Shown in pieces: positions 45,865 through 56,676 of a stretch of 64,000 bases of DNA. The DNA is from Roseivivax halodurans JCM 10272 (GTDB lineage Bacteria; Pseudomonadota; Alphaproteobacteria; Rhodobacterales; Rhodobacteraceae), in assembly GCF_000521785.1 (NCBI RefSeq), contig NZ_JALZ01000010.1, positions 80,014-144,013 on the forward strand, written 5' to 3'. Each line of letters opens with the position of its first letter. Within the stretch, counting starts at the first letter, position 1. Under the pieces are notes generated by a model. It made no database searches, was not told where the DNA came from, and worked only from the letters and a program-made list of their open reading frames with translations. The translations under genes and the position numbers were made by a program.

Positions 45865-46856
45865 GATTCGGCTCCGTCCCACTCGAGGAGGCCGAGGGTG
45901 CGATCCTCGCCCATTCGGTGAAAACCGGCGCGGGCAAGCTCAAGAAGGGCCGCCTGCTGGAGCCCGCCGACCTCGCCGCGCTTCGCGAGGCGGGGCACGA
46001 TGAGGTCATCGCCGCGCGCCTCGATCCCGGCGACATCGCCGAGGACGAGGCCGCCGCGCGCCTCGCCGAGGCATTGGTGCCCGATCCCGAGGCGGCGGGG
46101 CTGCGCATCGGCAAGGCCGCGACGGGCCGCGCGAACCTCTTCGCCACCGCTCCGGGCGTGGTCGAGATCGACGCCGCCAAGATCGACGCGGTGAACGCCA
46201 TCCACCCGATGATCACCGTCGCGACCGTCCCGCGCTGGCAGCGCATGGCGGCGCGCGGCATGGTGGCGACGGTCAAGATTATCTCCTACGCCGTGCCGGG
46301 CGCCTCGCTCGACCGCGCCTGCGCGATGGGAAGCGACGCGCTGCGCCTGCGCCCCGCGACCCTGATCCGCGCCGAGCTGATCCAGACCGAGGTCGCCGGC
46401 ACCAGAGAGGACGGGACCAAGGGCCAGAAGGCAATCGGCGACCGTCTGGACCGCCTCGGCGTCAGCCTCGCGCCCGTGCATGTCGTCCCGCACGAGGCCG
46501 GACCGCTGTCGCAGGCGCTCGCCGCTTCGGACGCCGAGGCGCTCTTCATCCTGACCGGCTCCGCGACCTCGGACATCGCCGACACCGCGCCCGAGGCGGT
46601 GCGCATGGCGGGCGGGCAGGTGCACCATTACGGCATGCCGGTCGACCCCGGGAACCTGCTCTTCATCGGCGAGCTGCGCGGGCGCCCCGTCGTGGGCCTG
46701 CCCGGCTGCGCCCGTTCGCCCGCGCTCAACGGCGCCGACTGGGTGATGGAGCGCATCCTCTGCGGCGTCGAGGTCACCCCCCGCGACATCTCGGGCATGG
46801 GTGTCGGTGGGCTCCTGAAGGAAGTCCCCCAGCGCGGACGGCTGCGCGAGGGCTGA
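45861..46856 (+). CDS. Molybdopterin-binding protein (MoeA/CinA-like domain)
   Basis: 331 residues. The last 190 residues hold a MoCF-biosynthesis-type fold with VHVVPHEAGPLSQALA and LFILTGSATSDIADTAPEAVRMAGG, the counterpart of the MPT-binding loop of MoeA/MogA. The N-terminal part (VRFGSVPLEEAEGAILAHSV, LEPADLAALREAGHDEVI) resembles the opening of MoeA. It is shorter than MoeA (about 410) and lacks its domain II, as in the proteins often paired with xdhC. GTG 45861 overlaps the xdhC TGA. A role in cofactor handling for a molybdenum hydroxylase is inferred. Confidence 0.85.
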
Positions 46857-46884
46857 GCGCGGGCCCGCCTCTGCCGCAGACACG

Positions 46885-46906
46885 AAAAAGGGCGCCCGCG
46901 GCGCCC
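46885..46906 (-). terminator. Intrinsic terminator of infC
   Basis: On the minus strand GGGCGCC-gcg-GGCGCCC (7-bp stem) followed by five Ts (complement of 46885-46889). It lies 25 bp after the infC stop. It also lies between convergent genes. Confidence 0.85.
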
Positions 46907-46931
46907 TCATCGCTCGGCCATCGGCCGGGGA

Positions 46932-47477
46932 TCACTTCGTGGTCGGCCCGATCATCATGACCATCTGGCGGCCTTCCATCTTCGGCATGTTCTCGACCTT
47001 GCCGAGTTCCTTGACGTCGTCGGCCACCCGCTCGAGCAGCTCGCGCCCGAGGTTCTGGTGCGCCATCTCGCGTCCGCGGAAGCGCAGGGTGACCTTCACC
47101 TTGTCGCCGTTCTCGAGGAACTTGTAGACGTTCTTCATCTTCACGTCGTAGTCGTGGATGTCGGTGTTCGGACGGAACTTGACCTCCTTGACCTCGATCG
47201 TCTTCTGCTTCTTGCGCGCTTCGGCCTCGCGCTTCTGCTGTTCGTACTTGTACTTGCCGAAGTCCATGATCTTGCAGACCGGCGGCTTGGCGTTGGGAGA
47301 GATCTCCACGAGGTCGAGCCCCGCCTGTTCGGCGAGCTCCAGACCACGGGCCGGGGTCACCACCCCGACATTCTCGCCCTCTGGGCCAATCAGACGGATC
47401 TCGGCCACTCGGATTTTGTCGTTGACGCGGGGGCCGGTGTCGCGCGTGGGAGGCGCGTTGTGAGGTCTGCGGGCTAT
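46932..47477 (-). CDS. infC: Translation initiation factor IF-3, probable AUA start
   Basis: About 181 residues. IF3 binds the 30S subunit and checks start-codon pairing. Conserved parts: [20 protein letters not shown] near the N-terminus, [37 protein letters not shown] and the C-terminal [16 protein letters not shown]. The first canonical start, GTG at 47408, would cut off the conserved VNDKIR. Upstream codons read [23 protein letters not shown], and the codon at 47475-47477 is ATA, with GGAG seven bases before it. No other start lies before the in-frame stop. Non-AUG starts are the basis of IF3 autoregulation in E. coli (AUU). Confidence 0.9.
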   Translation of the reverse strand: MARRPHNAPPTRDTGPRVNDKIRVAEIRLIGPEGENVGVVTPARGLELAEQAGLDLVEISPNAKPPVCKIMDFGKYKYEQQKREAEARKKQKTIEVKEVKFRPNTDIHDYDVKMKNVYKFLENGDKVKVTLRFRGREMAHQNLGRELLERVADDVKELGKVENMPKMEGRQMVMMIGPTTK

Positions 47478-47656
47478 GACTTTGCTCCAGTCGTATGATT
47501 TCGGTCAGGGGCGCAAAATAGACGCGAGCCCCTTTGGAATCAAGCGCCAAAAGCCCCTTCTCGGGCAGCGGACTTGCGTCTTTCCGGGCGGAATGCAAGC
47601 TGCACCCTATCAGGCGGGCCGGTCCGGCGCGCCGGCAATCGGAAAGGCGGACAAGG

Positions 47657-48544
47657 ATGACTTCAGGCAAGGGCATCGCGGGCGCAATCGTGGGCCTCTG
47701 GGTGATCGGCGCAGCAGCCGTCGCGACCGCGGACGACGCGCAACAGGCCGCCGAAGACGCCGAAACCGCGGCCGAGGACGCGGTCGAGACCGCCGAAGAG
47801 GCCACCACCGGGGCCAAGACCACCGTCCGCTCGGCGATCGAGGCTGCCGTCGGTGCTGCGGAGGAAACGGCAGCGCGCGCAGGCGAGGCCGCCGAAGAGG
47901 CGAAGGGCGCCGCGGGCGAGGCTGCCTCGGACGCGGTCAATCGCGCTACCGAAACAGCGGGCACAGGGGCAGACGCCGCCCGTGAGGCTGCCGAGAATGC
48001 CGCGCAAGCGGTGGAGGAGGTCGCCGAAAATCCTGGCGGCGAGAGCGCCGCCGCTGCGGACGAAGCCGCGGCCGCCGCCGCCAGTGCGGCCGAGGCTGCC
48101 CGCAAAGCCGCCGACGAGGCGCGCGCAGCTGCCTCGACCTCCGCAGACGAAGCCGACACCGCCGCCGCCGATGCGGCAAATTCCGCGGCCGACGCGGCCG
48201 GCGCTGCTGCAGATACCGCCGCCGATGCGGCTGCCGTCGCAGCGGAGGCCGCGGCCGAGGCGATGCAGCAGGATGGCGCGGCGGAGGTCCCGGCCGATCA
48301 GCCGCTTGCCGCGATCGCACGCGACATGGGAACGAGCCCTGCGGAACTGCTCGATCTGCTGACCGTCTCGGGCTACGATCACGACCGCGTCAGGATGCTT
48401 GTCGCGCAGGCGGAACTTGCGCCCGAGATTCAGGCCGAGACCCTGACCGCACTCGACGCGGCTCAATCCTCGCCGGACGATCTCGCGCCGGCTCTGGACA
48501 CTCTGCGCGCGCATCTCGGCCTGCCGCCGCTGCCCGCCCAGTAG
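47657..48544 (+). CDS. Alanine-rich exported protein of unknown function
   Basis: 295 residues. A signal peptide or anchor (GKGIAGAIVGLWVIGAAAVATA) precedes about 210 residues made almost only of Ala, Glu, Asp, Thr and Gly in irregular near-repeats (AAEDAETAAEDAVETAEEA; SADEADTAAADAANSAADAA), probably one long helix or coiled coil. The last 65 residues are a compact helical domain (PLAAIARDMGTSPAELLDLLTVSGYDHDRVR). GGAAAGGCGG lies upstream of ATG 47657. No family is recognised; a periplasmic spacer or cell-wall-spanning role is possible. Confidence 0.75.
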   Translation: MTSGKGIAGAIVGLWVIGAAAVATADDAQQAAEDAETAAEDAVETAEEATTGAKTTVRSAIEAAVGAAEETAARAGEAAEEAKGAAGEAASDAVNRATETAGTGADAAREAAENAAQAVEEVAENPGGESAAAADEAAAAAASAAEAARKAADEARAAASTSADEADTAAADAANSAADAAGAAADTAADAAAVAAEAAAEAMQQDGAAEVPADQPLAAIARDMGTSPAELLDLLTVSGYDHDRVRMLVAQAELAPEIQAETLTALDAAQSSPDDLAPALDTLRAHLGLPPLPAQ

Positions 48545-48645
48545 GGTAGTGGCCGGAAACGGCTAAAGACGAGTGCCTGACGCAGAATAATCTTTGGGCG
48601 TGATCGCGGAGCCTGTATCGTTGCGGAAGCAGAGGCAATCCGTAC

Positions 48646-49269
48646 ATGACCGAATCGTCCTTCTCCGCACAGCGCTACAACCCGACGGGGCTGATTGCCG
48701 GATTCGGCGCCTCGGTGTCGCTTGCGATTCTGGTGGTGGGCTGGTTCGGCGGGGTCGATCCTCTGGTCCGCGTGGCCGAGAGCCATCCCGCGACCATGCC
48801 CTCGGCGGCCGTGGGGTTTGCCGCGCTCTTCGGCGCGCTTCTGACGGTGTCGCACCCGCAGGCGCGATTCCTCGGCATCTGTGTCGCGATTTCCGTGGTG
48901 CTGCTGGGGCTGGGCAACGCCGTGAATCTGGGGACCGGTACGCGGCCGAACCTCGACATGCTCTTCGCCGACGGGCTGCTCGACGTGGACAGGCTCTCGG
49001 GCGTGACGTCCTCGGCGCTCGTCTTTGCGGCCGTTGGGGTCGTCGCGCTGACACTCGGTAGCCGACGCGCCACGGATCTCGCCGAAACGGGCGCATTGAT
49101 CGGACTCTCGGGCACCGTCGCGACGCTTCTGGGTCACTCGTTCGACCCGCTGTCGATCTATTCGATCCAGTACCTCTCGGGGGTGTCGGAGTACGAGGCG
49201 GGTCTGTTCCTGCTGTTCTTCCTCGCGCTCCTCACCGCCGCGCGCAACAGAAAGGCCGCTCTCGTCTGA
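48646..49269 (+). CDS. Multi-pass membrane protein of unknown function
   Basis: 207 residues with about six hydrophobic segments (LIAGFGASVSLAILVVGWFGG; AAVGFAALFGALLTV; LGICVAISVVLLGLGNAV; SALVFAAVGVVALTLG; GALIGLSGTVATLLGHSF; AGLFLLFFLALLTAA). It resembles the integral membrane sensor half of some signalling proteins, but no kinase, cyclase or HAMP part follows. It may be a stand-alone membrane protein. The start has GAGGCAATCC upstream. Confidence 0.7.
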   Translation: MTESSFSAQRYNPTGLIAGFGASVSLAILVVGWFGGVDPLVRVAESHPATMPSAAVGFAALFGALLTVSHPQARFLGICVAISVVLLGLGNAVNLGTGTRPNLDMLFADGLLDVDRLSGVTSSALVFAAVGVVALTLGSRRATDLAETGALIGLSGTVATLLGHSFDPLSIYSIQYLSGVSEYEAGLFLLFFLALLTAARNRKAALV

Positions 49270-49302
49270 GGCGGCCTCTCGCGTCGGTACCGTCGGGCGA
49301 TC

Positions 49303-50157
49303 TCAGTCGAGGAACGCCTTCTCGACCACGTAATGCTTGGGGTCGGAATTCGCGCCTTCCTCGAGCCCGTAGCCCTCGAGCAGCTCCTTGATCTCGAGAT
49401 TGAAGGCGAGGTTGCCGCAGACCATCGCGCGGTCGGTCTCGGGCGAGAGCTGCGGCACGCCGAGATCCTCGAACACCTTGCCCGAGCGCATGAGATCGGT
49501 GATCCGGCCCATGACCGGGCTCTCCTCGCGCGTCGTCGTCGGGTAGTAGCGCAGCTTCTTGAGGTTCTCGGCGCCCAGAAGCTCCACGAGCAGCTCGTCC
49601 TCCGGGATCGACTTGATCAGCTCCGCACCGTAGGTCAGCTCTCCCACTTCGCGGCAGGTATGGGTGAGGATGATCTCGTCGTAATCCTCGAAGGTCTGCG
49701 GATCGCGCAGGAGCGACGCGAAGGGCGCGATGCCGGTCCCTGTCGCGAAGAGCCACAGCCGCTTGCCGGGCAGCAGCGCGTCATGGACGAGCGTGCCCAC
49801 GGGCTTCGGCCGCAGGATGATCTCGTCGCCTTCCTTGATGTGCTGGAGCCGCGAGGTGAGCGGGCCGTCCTGCACCTTGATCGAGTAGAACTCGAGTTCC
49901 TCGTCCCAGGACGGCGAGGCGATGGAGTAGGCGCGCAAGAGAGGCTTCTGCTTGCCGGTCTTCTCGTCCAGCTCGCCCATCAGGCCGATCATCACGAACT
50001 CGCCCGAACGGAAGCGCAGGCTCGCGGGCCGCGTGCAGCGGAAGGAAAACAGCCTGTCGGTCCAGTGGGTGACCTGCGTCACCGTCTGCGCGTCGGGGAG
50101 GGTCGGCTGCTTTACCGGTTTTGCGGCTGTCTCGGTCACTCGGCTCTGCTCTGTCAT
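49303..50157 (-). CDS. fpr: Ferredoxin--NADP reductase
   Basis: A 284-residue FAD-containing reductase of the plant-type/Fpr bacterial class. FAD-binding LLRAYSIASPSWDEELEFYSIKV with RxYS, NADP-binding FATGTGIAPFASLLRDP, and the C-terminal NPKHYVVEKAF-like ending (DPKHYVVEKAFLD) are all present. ATG 50157 fits the family start; the open frame extends 54 codons upstream without similarity. Its location next to the sulfite-reduction operon suggests it provides reduced ferredoxin to CysI, which is inference. Confidence 0.92.
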   Translation of the reverse strand: MTEQSRVTETAAKPVKQPTLPDAQTVTQVTHWTDRLFSFRCTRPASLRFRSGEFVMIGLMGELDEKTGKQKPLLRAYSIASPSWDEELEFYSIKVQDGPLTSRLQHIKEGDEIILRPKPVGTLVHDALLPGKRLWLFATGTGIAPFASLLRDPQTFEDYDEIILTHTCREVGELTYGAELIKSIPEDELLVELLGAENLKKLRYYPTTTREESPVMGRITDLMRSGKVFEDLGVPQLSPETDRAMVCGNLAFNLEIKELLEGYGLEEGANSDPKHYVVEKAFLD

Positions 50158-50230
50158 CACGTATCCTGTCTCGCGACCTATAGGCCGCGTCCGGGGTGTC
50201 TTGCAAATGTCGGGAAGGTCGGCGCGGCGC

Positions 50231-50632
50231 TCAGCCGCGCACGCGCGCCTGATAATCGTGCGCCTGCCAGTTCGCCCGGAAGAGCCACTGGTCCTCTGGC
50301 TGCCGCTCGGCCAGCGCATCGTCGATCTCGACCTCGTCGAAGCCGCATCGCCGCGCCATCGCGTACTGGTCCGCGATCAAGTGGCCCTGCGCGCGCAGCC
50401 GTCCGCGATAGCCGCGCATCCGCAGGAGCCGCGCCAGCGTGAAGCCGCGCCCGTCCGCCGAGGACGGAAACGCGATCCGCACCATGCTGGTCCCCTCGGG
50501 CAGCGCGGCGAGCGCCGCAGGGTCGGTGTCGCTCGGCAGGTCGATGCCGGGGGCGCCTCCGTCCTCGAGCGACGCATATGTCCCGTTCCAGTCGTCCTGT
50601 CCGAAACCCTCGTCGGTGACGATCACGCTCAT
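50231..50632 (-). CDS. DUF934 protein of the sulfate assimilation operon
   Basis: 133 residues. The DUF934 pattern is seen: RIAFPSSADGRGFTLARLLR, YRGRLRAQGHLIADQYAMARRCGFDEVEI and the C-terminal YQARVRG. The family is regularly found with cysH and cysI and is thought to act in sulfite reduction, without a proven activity. Its ATG (50632-50630) overlaps the cysH stop (50631-50629), so they are coupled. Confidence 0.9.
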   Translation of the reverse strand: MSVIVTDEGFGQDDWNGTYASLEDGGAPGIDLPSDTDPAALAALPEGTSMVRIAFPSSADGRGFTLARLLRMRGYRGRLRAQGHLIADQYAMARRCGFDEVEIDDALAERQPEDQWLFRANWQAHDYQARVRG

Positions 50633-51391
50633 GTCGTCTCTCCTTGTCTCGCGGCGCGGCCGTTCACGAAGTGGATGCCGCATTCGTCCTTGTCCTCGCC
50701 CCGCCAGCGCCCGGCGCGCGGATCTTCGCCATCGGCCACCTTCGACGTGCAGGGCCAGCAGCCGATGCTGGGGTAGCCTTGGGAGACCAGCGGATGCCTG
50801 GGCAGGCGGTTCTCGTCCATGTAGGCGCGCACGTCCTCGGGCTGCCAATGGGCCAGCGGATTGACCTTGATCCGGCCGGTTTCCTCCTCGAGCTCGAAGA
50901 AGTCGAGCGTCGCGCGGCCCGTCGACTGGTAGCGCTTGCGCCCGGTGATCCAGCCGTCGAAACCCTGCAGCGCCCGCTCGAGCGGCACCGTCTTCCTCAG
51001 AGCGCAGCAGGCATCGGTGTCCGAGAAGCGCAGCGCGCCGTACGGATCGCGCTCCTTCATCAGCTCATCGTCCGTCCTGAGCACGCGCACGTCCTTGAGG
51101 CCGAGCCGCTCCGCCACCTCCTGCTGGTAGACCAGCGTCTCGGGGAAGAGGAGCCGCGTGTCGATGAAGAGCACCGGCGTCGTCCGGTCGGCGATGGCCA
51201 CGAGGTGCAGAAGCGCCACCGACTCGGCGCCGAAGCTCGACACCATCGCGATGTCGCCCGCCTCGGGATCGCTCAGGGCGCCGCGCAGCACGTCCGTCGC
51301 ACCGTGGTGGCGATAGCGCGCGTTGAGGCGCGCCACCCGCTCGCGCAGCGGTGCGAGATCCCGCACCGGCTGCGTCTGGCTCTCTACGCGC

Positions 51392-51402
<11 letters not shown>
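50629..51402 (-). CDS. cysH: Adenylyl-/phosphoadenylyl-sulfate reductase
   Basis: 257 residues. It reduces activated sulfate to sulfite with thioredoxin. The catalytic cysteine is Cys241 in ECGIH. A CysCys pair (132-133) and a CxxC pair (215, 218) bind a 4Fe-4S cluster, which marks the APS-reducing class rather than the E. coli PAPS class. SSFGAESVALLHLVA is the PP-loop-like region and ITGRKRYQSTGRA is the substrate-binding segment. The ATG overlaps the end of cysI. Confidence 0.93.
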
Positions 51403-53077
<1,675 letters not shown>

Positions 53078-53104
53078 GTTGGTCTCCTTGGGCCGGCCGG
53101 GGGC

Positions 53105-53401
53105 TCAGCTCGCCTGCTTGCCGAGGAAATAGTTCGAGGGTCCGGTGCGGCGGAAGTCCTCGCGGAAATGGGTGGGCTCGGGGCCGGTCTCGCCCTCCGC
53201 CATGTCGGCGAGGTAGACGCCGGTCACTTCACCCACGCGGGCCTGCGCGTCGATCAGGCGCACCTGAGCGTCGGCCTCGTCGGTGATGAGCTCGGCTTGC
53301 GAAAGCTCGCGTGTCCAGCTGTCGTCGGCGGCGAGGTACACCACGTCGCCCTCGAGCAGGGCGTTGCCGGTGATGACCTTGGGAGTGAACTTGCGGGGCA
53401 T
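53105..53401 (-). CDS. DUF2849 protein
   Basis: 98 residues. It begins KFTPKVITGNALLEGDVVYL and ends FREDFRRTGPSNYFLGKQAS, which is the pattern of DUF2849, a small family placed between cysG and cysI in alphaproteobacteria. Its function is unknown; position points to sulfite reduction or siroheme delivery. The ATG overlaps the cysG stop by one base. Confidence 0.88.
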   Translation of the reverse strand: MPRKFTPKVITGNALLEGDVVYLAADDSWTRELSQAELITDEADAQVRLIDAQARVGEVTGVYLADMAEGETGPEPTHFREDFRRTGPSNYFLGKQAS

Positions 53402-54810
53402 CAGAGAGCCTCCTGCTGGGACATGAGTGTGACCGTCTCCTCGGCCGCCCGGGGGGCGAGGCCGTAGAGGACGAGCGCCGGGCCGGAGAGGTCCGCCTCG
53501 GCGAGATCGGCGGGAAGGGCCGACAGCGACGTCCCGATCACGCGCTGGTCGGCGCGCGAGGCGTTCTCGACCACGGTGACCGGTGTCGCGGGATCCGCGC
53601 CGTGCATCATCAGCCTACCTTGGATGAACCGCGAGGCCTTCTTGCCCATGTAGATCGCCGCGACCTCGCCGGTCTTGGCCAGCGCCTTCCAGTCGTGATC
53701 GGCGAAACCCTTCATGTCATGGCCGGTCAGCAGCCGCACCGAGGCGTTGCGCTCGCGCTTGGTCAGGCTCTGCCCGATCGTGGCGACGGCCGCGGACGCG
53801 GCAGTGATTCCGGGCACGACGGAATACGAAAGGCCCTCGGCGGTGACGGCCGCGACTTCCTCGTCGAGCCGGCCGAACACCGTCGGATCGCCCGATTTCA
53901 GCCGCACCACCTGCGCGCCCTCGCTCACGTGCCGCACGATCAGATCGTTGATGTCGGACTGCGATACGGAGGGCCCGAACCCCTCCTTGCCGGCCGAGAT
54001 CATCAGTGCCTCGCGGCGGGCGAGTTCGAGGATCTCGGGGCTGATGAGCCGGTCGTGGATCACCACGTCCGCGGCGTCGAGCAGCTTGCGCGCCTTGAGC
54101 GTCAGAAGCTCGGGATCGCCCGGACCGGCACCCACGAAGGACACGTGACCCGGCGCCTGCTCCTCGGAGAGGTGCCGCGCGAGCAGATCGTCGAGCGCCC
54201 GCGCCGCGCTGTCGCGCGCATCGCCGTCCTCGACGCCGTCCACCGCGCGGGGGCCCGCGTCGAAGTAGTAATCCGCCCAGAAGTCGCGGCGCTTGCGGCC
54301 GAAGGGCAGCGCCTCGGCCATCTTGCGGAAGCCCTTGCCAACGCGCGCGAGCATCCCGAGCCGGCTCGGCAGCCGCGCTTCGAGTTCGGCCTTGATCGCG
54401 CGGGCGAGCACGGGCGCCGCGCCCTCGGTGCCGATCGCCACCGTCACCGGGTCGCGGTCGACGATCGCAGGCGTGATGAACTGGCTGTCCTCGAGGTTGT
54501 CGACGATGTTGATCATCGCGCCGTCCGCCCGCGCGATGGCGGCGGTGCGGGCATCCTCGGCCGCATCCTCGTCGGCGGCGTAGAAGAGCGCGGCGCAGGT
54601 CGCATCCCCGGGCTCCATCCCGCGGCGCACGAGGCGCAGGCGCCCCTCGGCGTCCCAGCCCTCGATCTCGGGCGCCGGGGCAGGGGCGAACACCGTCAGG
54701 TGCGCCTCGGTCTTCATCAGGAGCCGCAGCTTGGCCAGCGCCGCCTCGCCGCCGCCGGACAGGACGACGCGGCGGCCGGCGAGTGCTACGAAGATCGGGA
54801 AGTGCTGCAT
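53401..54810 (-). CDS. cysG: Siroheme synthase, trifunctional
   Basis: 469 residues with both halves of CysG. The N-terminal Rossmann part (FPIFVALAGRRVVLSGGGEAALAK) is the precorrin-2 dehydrogenase/ferrochelatase. From about residue 215 the SUMT part begins (HVSFVGAGPGDPELLTLKARKLLDAADVVIHD), with RLKSGDPTVFGRLDEEV and YSVVPGITAASAAVA. It makes siroheme from uroporphyrinogen III for CysI. It is the first gene of the operon and diverges from the Lrp-type regulator gene. Confidence 0.94.
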   Translation of the reverse strand: MQHFPIFVALAGRRVVLSGGGEAALAKLRLLMKTEAHLTVFAPAPAPEIEGWDAEGRLRLVRRGMEPGDATCAALFYAADEDAAEDARTAAIARADGAMINIVDNLEDSQFITPAIVDRDPVTVAIGTEGAAPVLARAIKAELEARLPSRLGMLARVGKGFRKMAEALPFGRKRRDFWADYYFDAGPRAVDGVEDGDARDSAARALDDLLARHLSEEQAPGHVSFVGAGPGDPELLTLKARKLLDAADVVIHDRLISPEILELARREALMISAGKEGFGPSVSQSDINDLIVRHVSEGAQVVRLKSGDPTVFGRLDEEVAAVTAEGLSYSVVPGITAASAAVATIGQSLTKRERNASVRLLTGHDMKGFADHDWKALAKTGEVAAIYMGKKASRFIQGRLMMHGADPATPVTVVENASRADQRVIGTSLSALPADLAEADLSGPALVLYGLAPRAAEETVTLMSQQEAL

Positions 54811-54961
54811 GTCTCACGCCTCCGGGTCGCGCCTTGGGTTCTCTCTGATATAGAATTTTGTCCCGGTTTCCTTCCAGTCCTCTGGCGAAACAAGGACGTT
54901 CGTTCTAAACGGGAGGCGGGGCAGGACGCGCGGTCCTGCAAACCGCAGAAGTGGGGAACAC
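54811..54961. promoter_or_regulatory. Divergent promoter region, cysG operon and Lrp-type regulator
   Basis: 151 bp. On the minus strand TATATC at 54852-54847 could be the -10 of the cysG operon, about 37 bp before the cysG ATG. An AT-richer stretch (ATAGAATTTTGTCC) surrounds it and is a plausible Lrp-type binding area. A GCAGGAC-gcgcg-GTCCTGC hairpin (54921-54939) lies before the regulator start. Confidence 0.4.
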
Positions 54962-55420
54962 ATGGTCCGCATCGACGACACCGACCGGAAAATCCTGATC
55001 GAGCTGCAGGAGGATGCCAGCCGCTCGCTTGACGAGATCGCCAAGGCGGTCGGCTCTTCCAAGACACCGGTGTGGAACCGCATCCGCAAGCTGCGCGAGG
55101 CCGGCGTGATCGGGCCGCAGACCGTGCGGCTCGACGCCGACGCGCTCGGCTTCGAGGCGTGCTTCTTCGTGCTGATCCGCACCTCAGAGCACGAGGCCGC
55201 CTGGCAGCGCCGCTTCCTCGCCGCGCTCAAGGCCCGCCCCGAGGTGCAGGAGGCGCACCGACTCGCCGGCGACATCGACTACATCCTCAAGGTCCGGGTC
55301 CGGAACGCGCGCGCCTACGACGCCTTCTACCAGGCGCTGATTTCGGAGGTGAAGGTGCACAACGTTACCGCGCTCCTGTCGATGGAGGAGATCAAGTCCA
55401 CGACCGCCTTGCCGCTCTGA
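54962..55420 (+). CDS. Lrp/AsnC-family transcriptional regulator
   Basis: 152 residues. The N-terminal winged helix-turn-helix is DRKILIELQEDASRSLDEIAKAVGSSKTPVWNRIRKLREAG and the C-terminal RAM/ligand-binding domain follows (VQEAHRLAGDIDYILKVRV). It is divergent from the cysG operon, so it probably controls it and itself, perhaps with a sulfur amino acid as ligand; this is inference from position. GGGGAAC lies upstream of the ATG. Confidence 0.9.
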   Translation: MVRIDDTDRKILIELQEDASRSLDEIAKAVGSSKTPVWNRIRKLREAGVIGPQTVRLDADALGFEACFFVLIRTSEHEAAWQRRFLAALKARPEVQEAHRLAGDIDYILKVRVRNARAYDAFYQALISEVKVHNVTALLSMEEIKSTTALPL

Positions 55421-55439
55421 CAGGAGTGCCGAGCCGTGG

Positions 55440-56189
55440 TCAGGCTGCGCCGAGCGCCTCGACGATGGGCAGGAAATCCCCGGCCTTGAGGCTCGCGCCG
55501 CCGACGAGCGCGCCATCGACATTGGACGTCGCGAAGATCTCGGCCGCGTTCCCGGCCTTCACGCTGCCGCCGTAGAGCAGGCGAATGGCCTTGCCGGTCT
55601 CGTCGCCGAAGCGCTCGCGCAGCGCGGCGCGCATGGCGTCGTGCACCTCGGCGATCTGCGGCGGCTCCGCCACGCGCCCCGTTCCGATCGCCCAGATCGG
55701 CTCGTAGGCGACGACGAGGTTCTCGGCCGTCGCGCCTTCGGGGATCGACCCGTCGAGCTGCCGGCGCACCACGTCCAGCGTCTCGTCCGCCTCGCGCTGC
55801 GCGAGGCTCTCGCCGCAGCAGAGGATCACGCTCAACTCCGCGTCCCACGCGGCCTGCACCTTGGCGGCGACGTCGGCGTCGGTCTCGCCGTGATCTTGCC
55901 GGCGCTCGGAATGGCCGAGGATCACGTAGGTCGCGCCCGCGTCCTTCAGCATCTCGGCCGAGACGTCGCCCGTATGCGCGCCCGCGGCCTCCGCATGGCA
56001 ATCCTGTCCGCCGATGGCGAGGTTGCCCTTGGCGCGCTCGGCGGCCGCCGCCACCAGCGTAAAGGGCGGGCAGATCGCCACCTCGGGCATGTCGTCCGCG
56101 CCGATCGCGGCAGCGATGGTATCGAGTTCCGAAAGTGCGGCCTCAAGGCCGTTCATCTTCCAGTTTCCGGCGGCGAGCTTGCGAGCCAT
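55440..56189 (-). CDS. tpiA: Triose-phosphate isomerase
   Basis: A 249-residue TIM barrel that interconverts dihydroxyacetone phosphate and glyceraldehyde 3-phosphate. Active-site residues are Asn9, Lys11 (AGNWKMNG), His93 (LGHSERR) and Glu163 (YEPIWAIGTG). The phosphate loop LLYGGSVKAGN is present. ATG 56189 is the family start; the longer open frame has no similarity upstream. GGGAGGCCTC precedes it on the minus strand. Confidence 0.95.
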   Translation of the reverse strand: MARKLAAGNWKMNGLEAALSELDTIAAAIGADDMPEVAICPPFTLVAAAAERAKGNLAIGGQDCHAEAAGAHTGDVSAEMLKDAGATYVILGHSERRQDHGETDADVAAKVQAAWDAELSVILCCGESLAQREADETLDVVRRQLDGSIPEGATAENLVVAYEPIWAIGTGRVAEPPQIAEVHDAMRAALRERFGDETGKAIRLLYGGSVKAGNAAEIFATSNVDGALVGGASLKAGDFLPIVEALGAA

Positions 56190-56259
56190 GAGGCCTCCCG
56201 ATGATGTGAGATTCCGCGCCATCATCGGGAGGCGCGCGGCAGGGTCAAGGGCGGCGCTG

Positions 56260-56646
56260 TCAGCCCGCGCTGCCCTCACGCTCGGACGACAGAGCGTCCA
56301 CGTCCTTGAACTTGATCGATTCTCCGCATCCGCAGGCATCGACCACGTTGGGGTTGCGGAACTTGAACCCCGATTCCAGCAGCGAGGTCTCGTAATCGAT
56401 CTCGGTGCCGAAGAGGAACATCTGCGCCATCGGGGCGATCAGCACCCGCGCGCCGTCCTGCTCCACGACCTCGTCGTGGCCATCCGCGGCGTCCACGTAG
56501 TCCATGGTGTATTCCATGCCCGCGCAGCCGCCCTTCTTGACCCCGATCTTGAGGCCGTAGCGGCCGTCGCTGGTCATGAGTTTCGAGATCTGCCGGACCG
56601 CCGCGTCGGTCATGGTCACGGGGGCCTGGCCGGGTATGCCGAACAT
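56260..56646 (-). CDS. A-type iron-sulfur carrier protein (HesB/IscA/SufA)
   Basis: 128 residues. The three conserved cysteines are Cys41 (KKGGCAGMEY), Cys105 and Cys107 (DACGCGESIKF). The family delivers or stores Fe-S clusters for targets such as complex I. GGAGACGCC lies upstream of the ATG. It is next to tpiA with 70 bp between. A SufT/PaaD-like gene lies 4 kb away. Confidence 0.92.
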   Translation of the reverse strand: MFGIPGQAPVTMTDAAVRQISKLMTSDGRYGLKIGVKKGGCAGMEYTMDYVDAADGHDEVVEQDGARVLIAPMAQMFLFGTEIDYETSLLESGFKFRNPNVVDACGCGESIKFKDVDALSSEREGSAG

Positions 56647-56676
56647 GGGGGCGTCTCCTTTGCCTGTCCGACAAAA

